A stretch of 64,000 bases of DNA from Lacrimispora xylanisolvens (GTDB taxonomy: Bacteria; Bacillota; Clostridia; Lachnospirales; Lachnospiraceae), in contig CP070896.1 in assembly GCA_017084465.1 (NCBI GenBank), positions 4,887,501 to 4,951,500 on the forward strand, in the 5' to 3' direction. The notes below the pieces were generated by a model. It did not search any database. It saw nothing but the letters and a program-made list of their open reading frames with translations, and had not been told where the DNA came from. Shown here piece by piece: positions 63,547 through 64,000 of this stretch (its first letter is position 1; each line of letters begins with the position of its first letter). The translations under genes were made by a program, and so were the position numbers.

Positions 63547-64000
63547 ATGAATGAGATTTACTATTGGTCTCCTGGAGTACAGTTTTATGTAAAGGAAGAG
63601 GAACTTTACGTGGAACGGTTTCGATACGGCAGACAGGCGGCTCAGTTTTTTCCAGAGTTTTATTATATGGCCCAGAATGGAGCTGGAACCGATGATCTGG
63701 AAAAGAGGTTTGAGACAGACAACAAGAGTCTGCTGAAAAATTTAATACAGGATTTTATTAAAAAGAAAATTTTGGTATGTTCAGTAATCACACCAAAGGA
63801 ACTGTTTCATAGTCAGACAAGGCTGTTTGAGAATGATTATCCGGAAACCATTCGATTTGTCAAGGAGGAATTGGAAGAGTTTAAAAAGGAGCAGTCAGGA
63901 CGGGAGCTTGTAAAAGACGGGTTGACCTATATTTTAAAGGATTCCTATTATTGCAATGACATAATTTACCGTGAAACAGTTCGGAAATTTTCAAAGAAAC
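63547..64000 (+). CDS. SagB-like (nitroreductase-fold) dehydrogenase, N-terminal part (3' end outside window)
   Basis: ATG 63547 starts MNEIYYWSPGVQFYVKEEEL and the frame stays open to the window end (151 residues). The first ~100 residues form a winged-helix-like domain (FFPEFYYMAQNGAGTDDLEK, LLKNLIQDFIKKKILVCSVI). LFHSQTRLFENDY and YRETVRKFSKK then mark the junction to a nitroreductase fold, where SagB/McbC oxidases bind FMN. Such enzymes oxidise azolines to azoles in TOMM RiPPs such as streptolysin S. The main catalytic domain is outside the window, so this call is moderate. Confidence 0.55.
   Translation, partial: MNEIYYWSPGVQFYVKEEELYVERFRYGRQAAQFFPEFYYMAQNGAGTDDLEKRFETDNKSLLKNLIQDFIKKKILVCSVITPKELFHSQTRLFENDYPETIRFVKEELEEFKKEQSGRELVKDGLTYILKDSYYCNDIIYRETVRKFSKK

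Overview
The window looks like a chromosomal segment of a Gram-positive, anaerobic Clostridia member, most likely Lachnospiraceae (Lacrimispora / Clostridium cluster XIVa type). The basis is AT-rich coding DNA with AGGAGG ribosome sites, YesN/AraC two-component pairs, a glycyl-radical microcompartment and an [FeFe] hydrogenase operon. No rRNA, tRNA or CRISPR array was seen.

Region 1 (1-11,800) is a polymorphic-toxin island. It opens inside an Rhs/WapA-type gene whose C-terminal tip carries a PD-(D/E)XK-nuclease-like domain, followed by a probable immunity gene. Then comes a second, displaced Rhs tip with its own candidate immunity gene, and an array of orphan immunity-like genes in all stages of decay. 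One protein family occurs four times (1239, 8790, 9881, 10790), with remnants at about 2130-2475, 3805-4010 and 9667-9760.

Region 2 (11,842-19,630) is a mobile-element landing site. An IS66-family element (11850-17825, perfect 8-bp target duplication) has its tnpC split by a three-recombinase RIT element with a 33-bp perfect inverted repeat. A decayed IS30-family copy lies next to it.

Region 3 (19,800-38,570) is mixed core and accessory DNA: acetyltransferase, Gfo/Idh/MocA oxidoreductase, regulator-ABC transporter operon, chemotaxis receptor, AraC/YesN regulators (one sensor kinase truncated), a DUF2264 protein, a sugar-nucleotide cassette (nucleotidyltransferase, NahK-like kinase, GalE), a P-loop kinase and a uracil-DNA-glycosylase-family protein.

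Region 4 (38,590-57,880) is the centrepiece. It is a glycyl-radical-enzyme microcompartment locus of the B12-independent 1,2-propanediol/glycerol dehydratase kind (closest to GRM3 as I know the types). A divergent PocR-domain sensor kinase and AraC response regulator face the operon. The operon encodes shell proteins (two BMC-H, one BMC-T, one BMC-P), PduL, EutJ-like chaperone, a flavoprotein, CoA-acylating aldehyde dehydrogenase, iron alcohol dehydrogenase, a GlpF-type facilitator, the dehydratase and its activase. The expected scheme is diol entry, radical dehydration to aldehyde inside the shell, then disproportionation to acyl-CoA/acyl-phosphate and alcohol. After a MerR/TipAS regulator and a small membrane protein follows a HydABC-type NADH/ferredoxin [FeFe] hydrogenase operon, which could handle surplus reductant.

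Region 5 (58,050-64,000) holds an orphan hypothetical gene, a TetR-MFS-PEP-utilising phosphotransferase operon, and the start of a SagB-like dehydrogenase gene that may open a RiPP cluster beyond the window.

A caution for the whole annotation: at least ten genes are broken by single-base shifts, most of them in or beside homopolymer runs, and the halves on both sides remain well conserved. Many of these may be sequence errors and not real pseudogenes.
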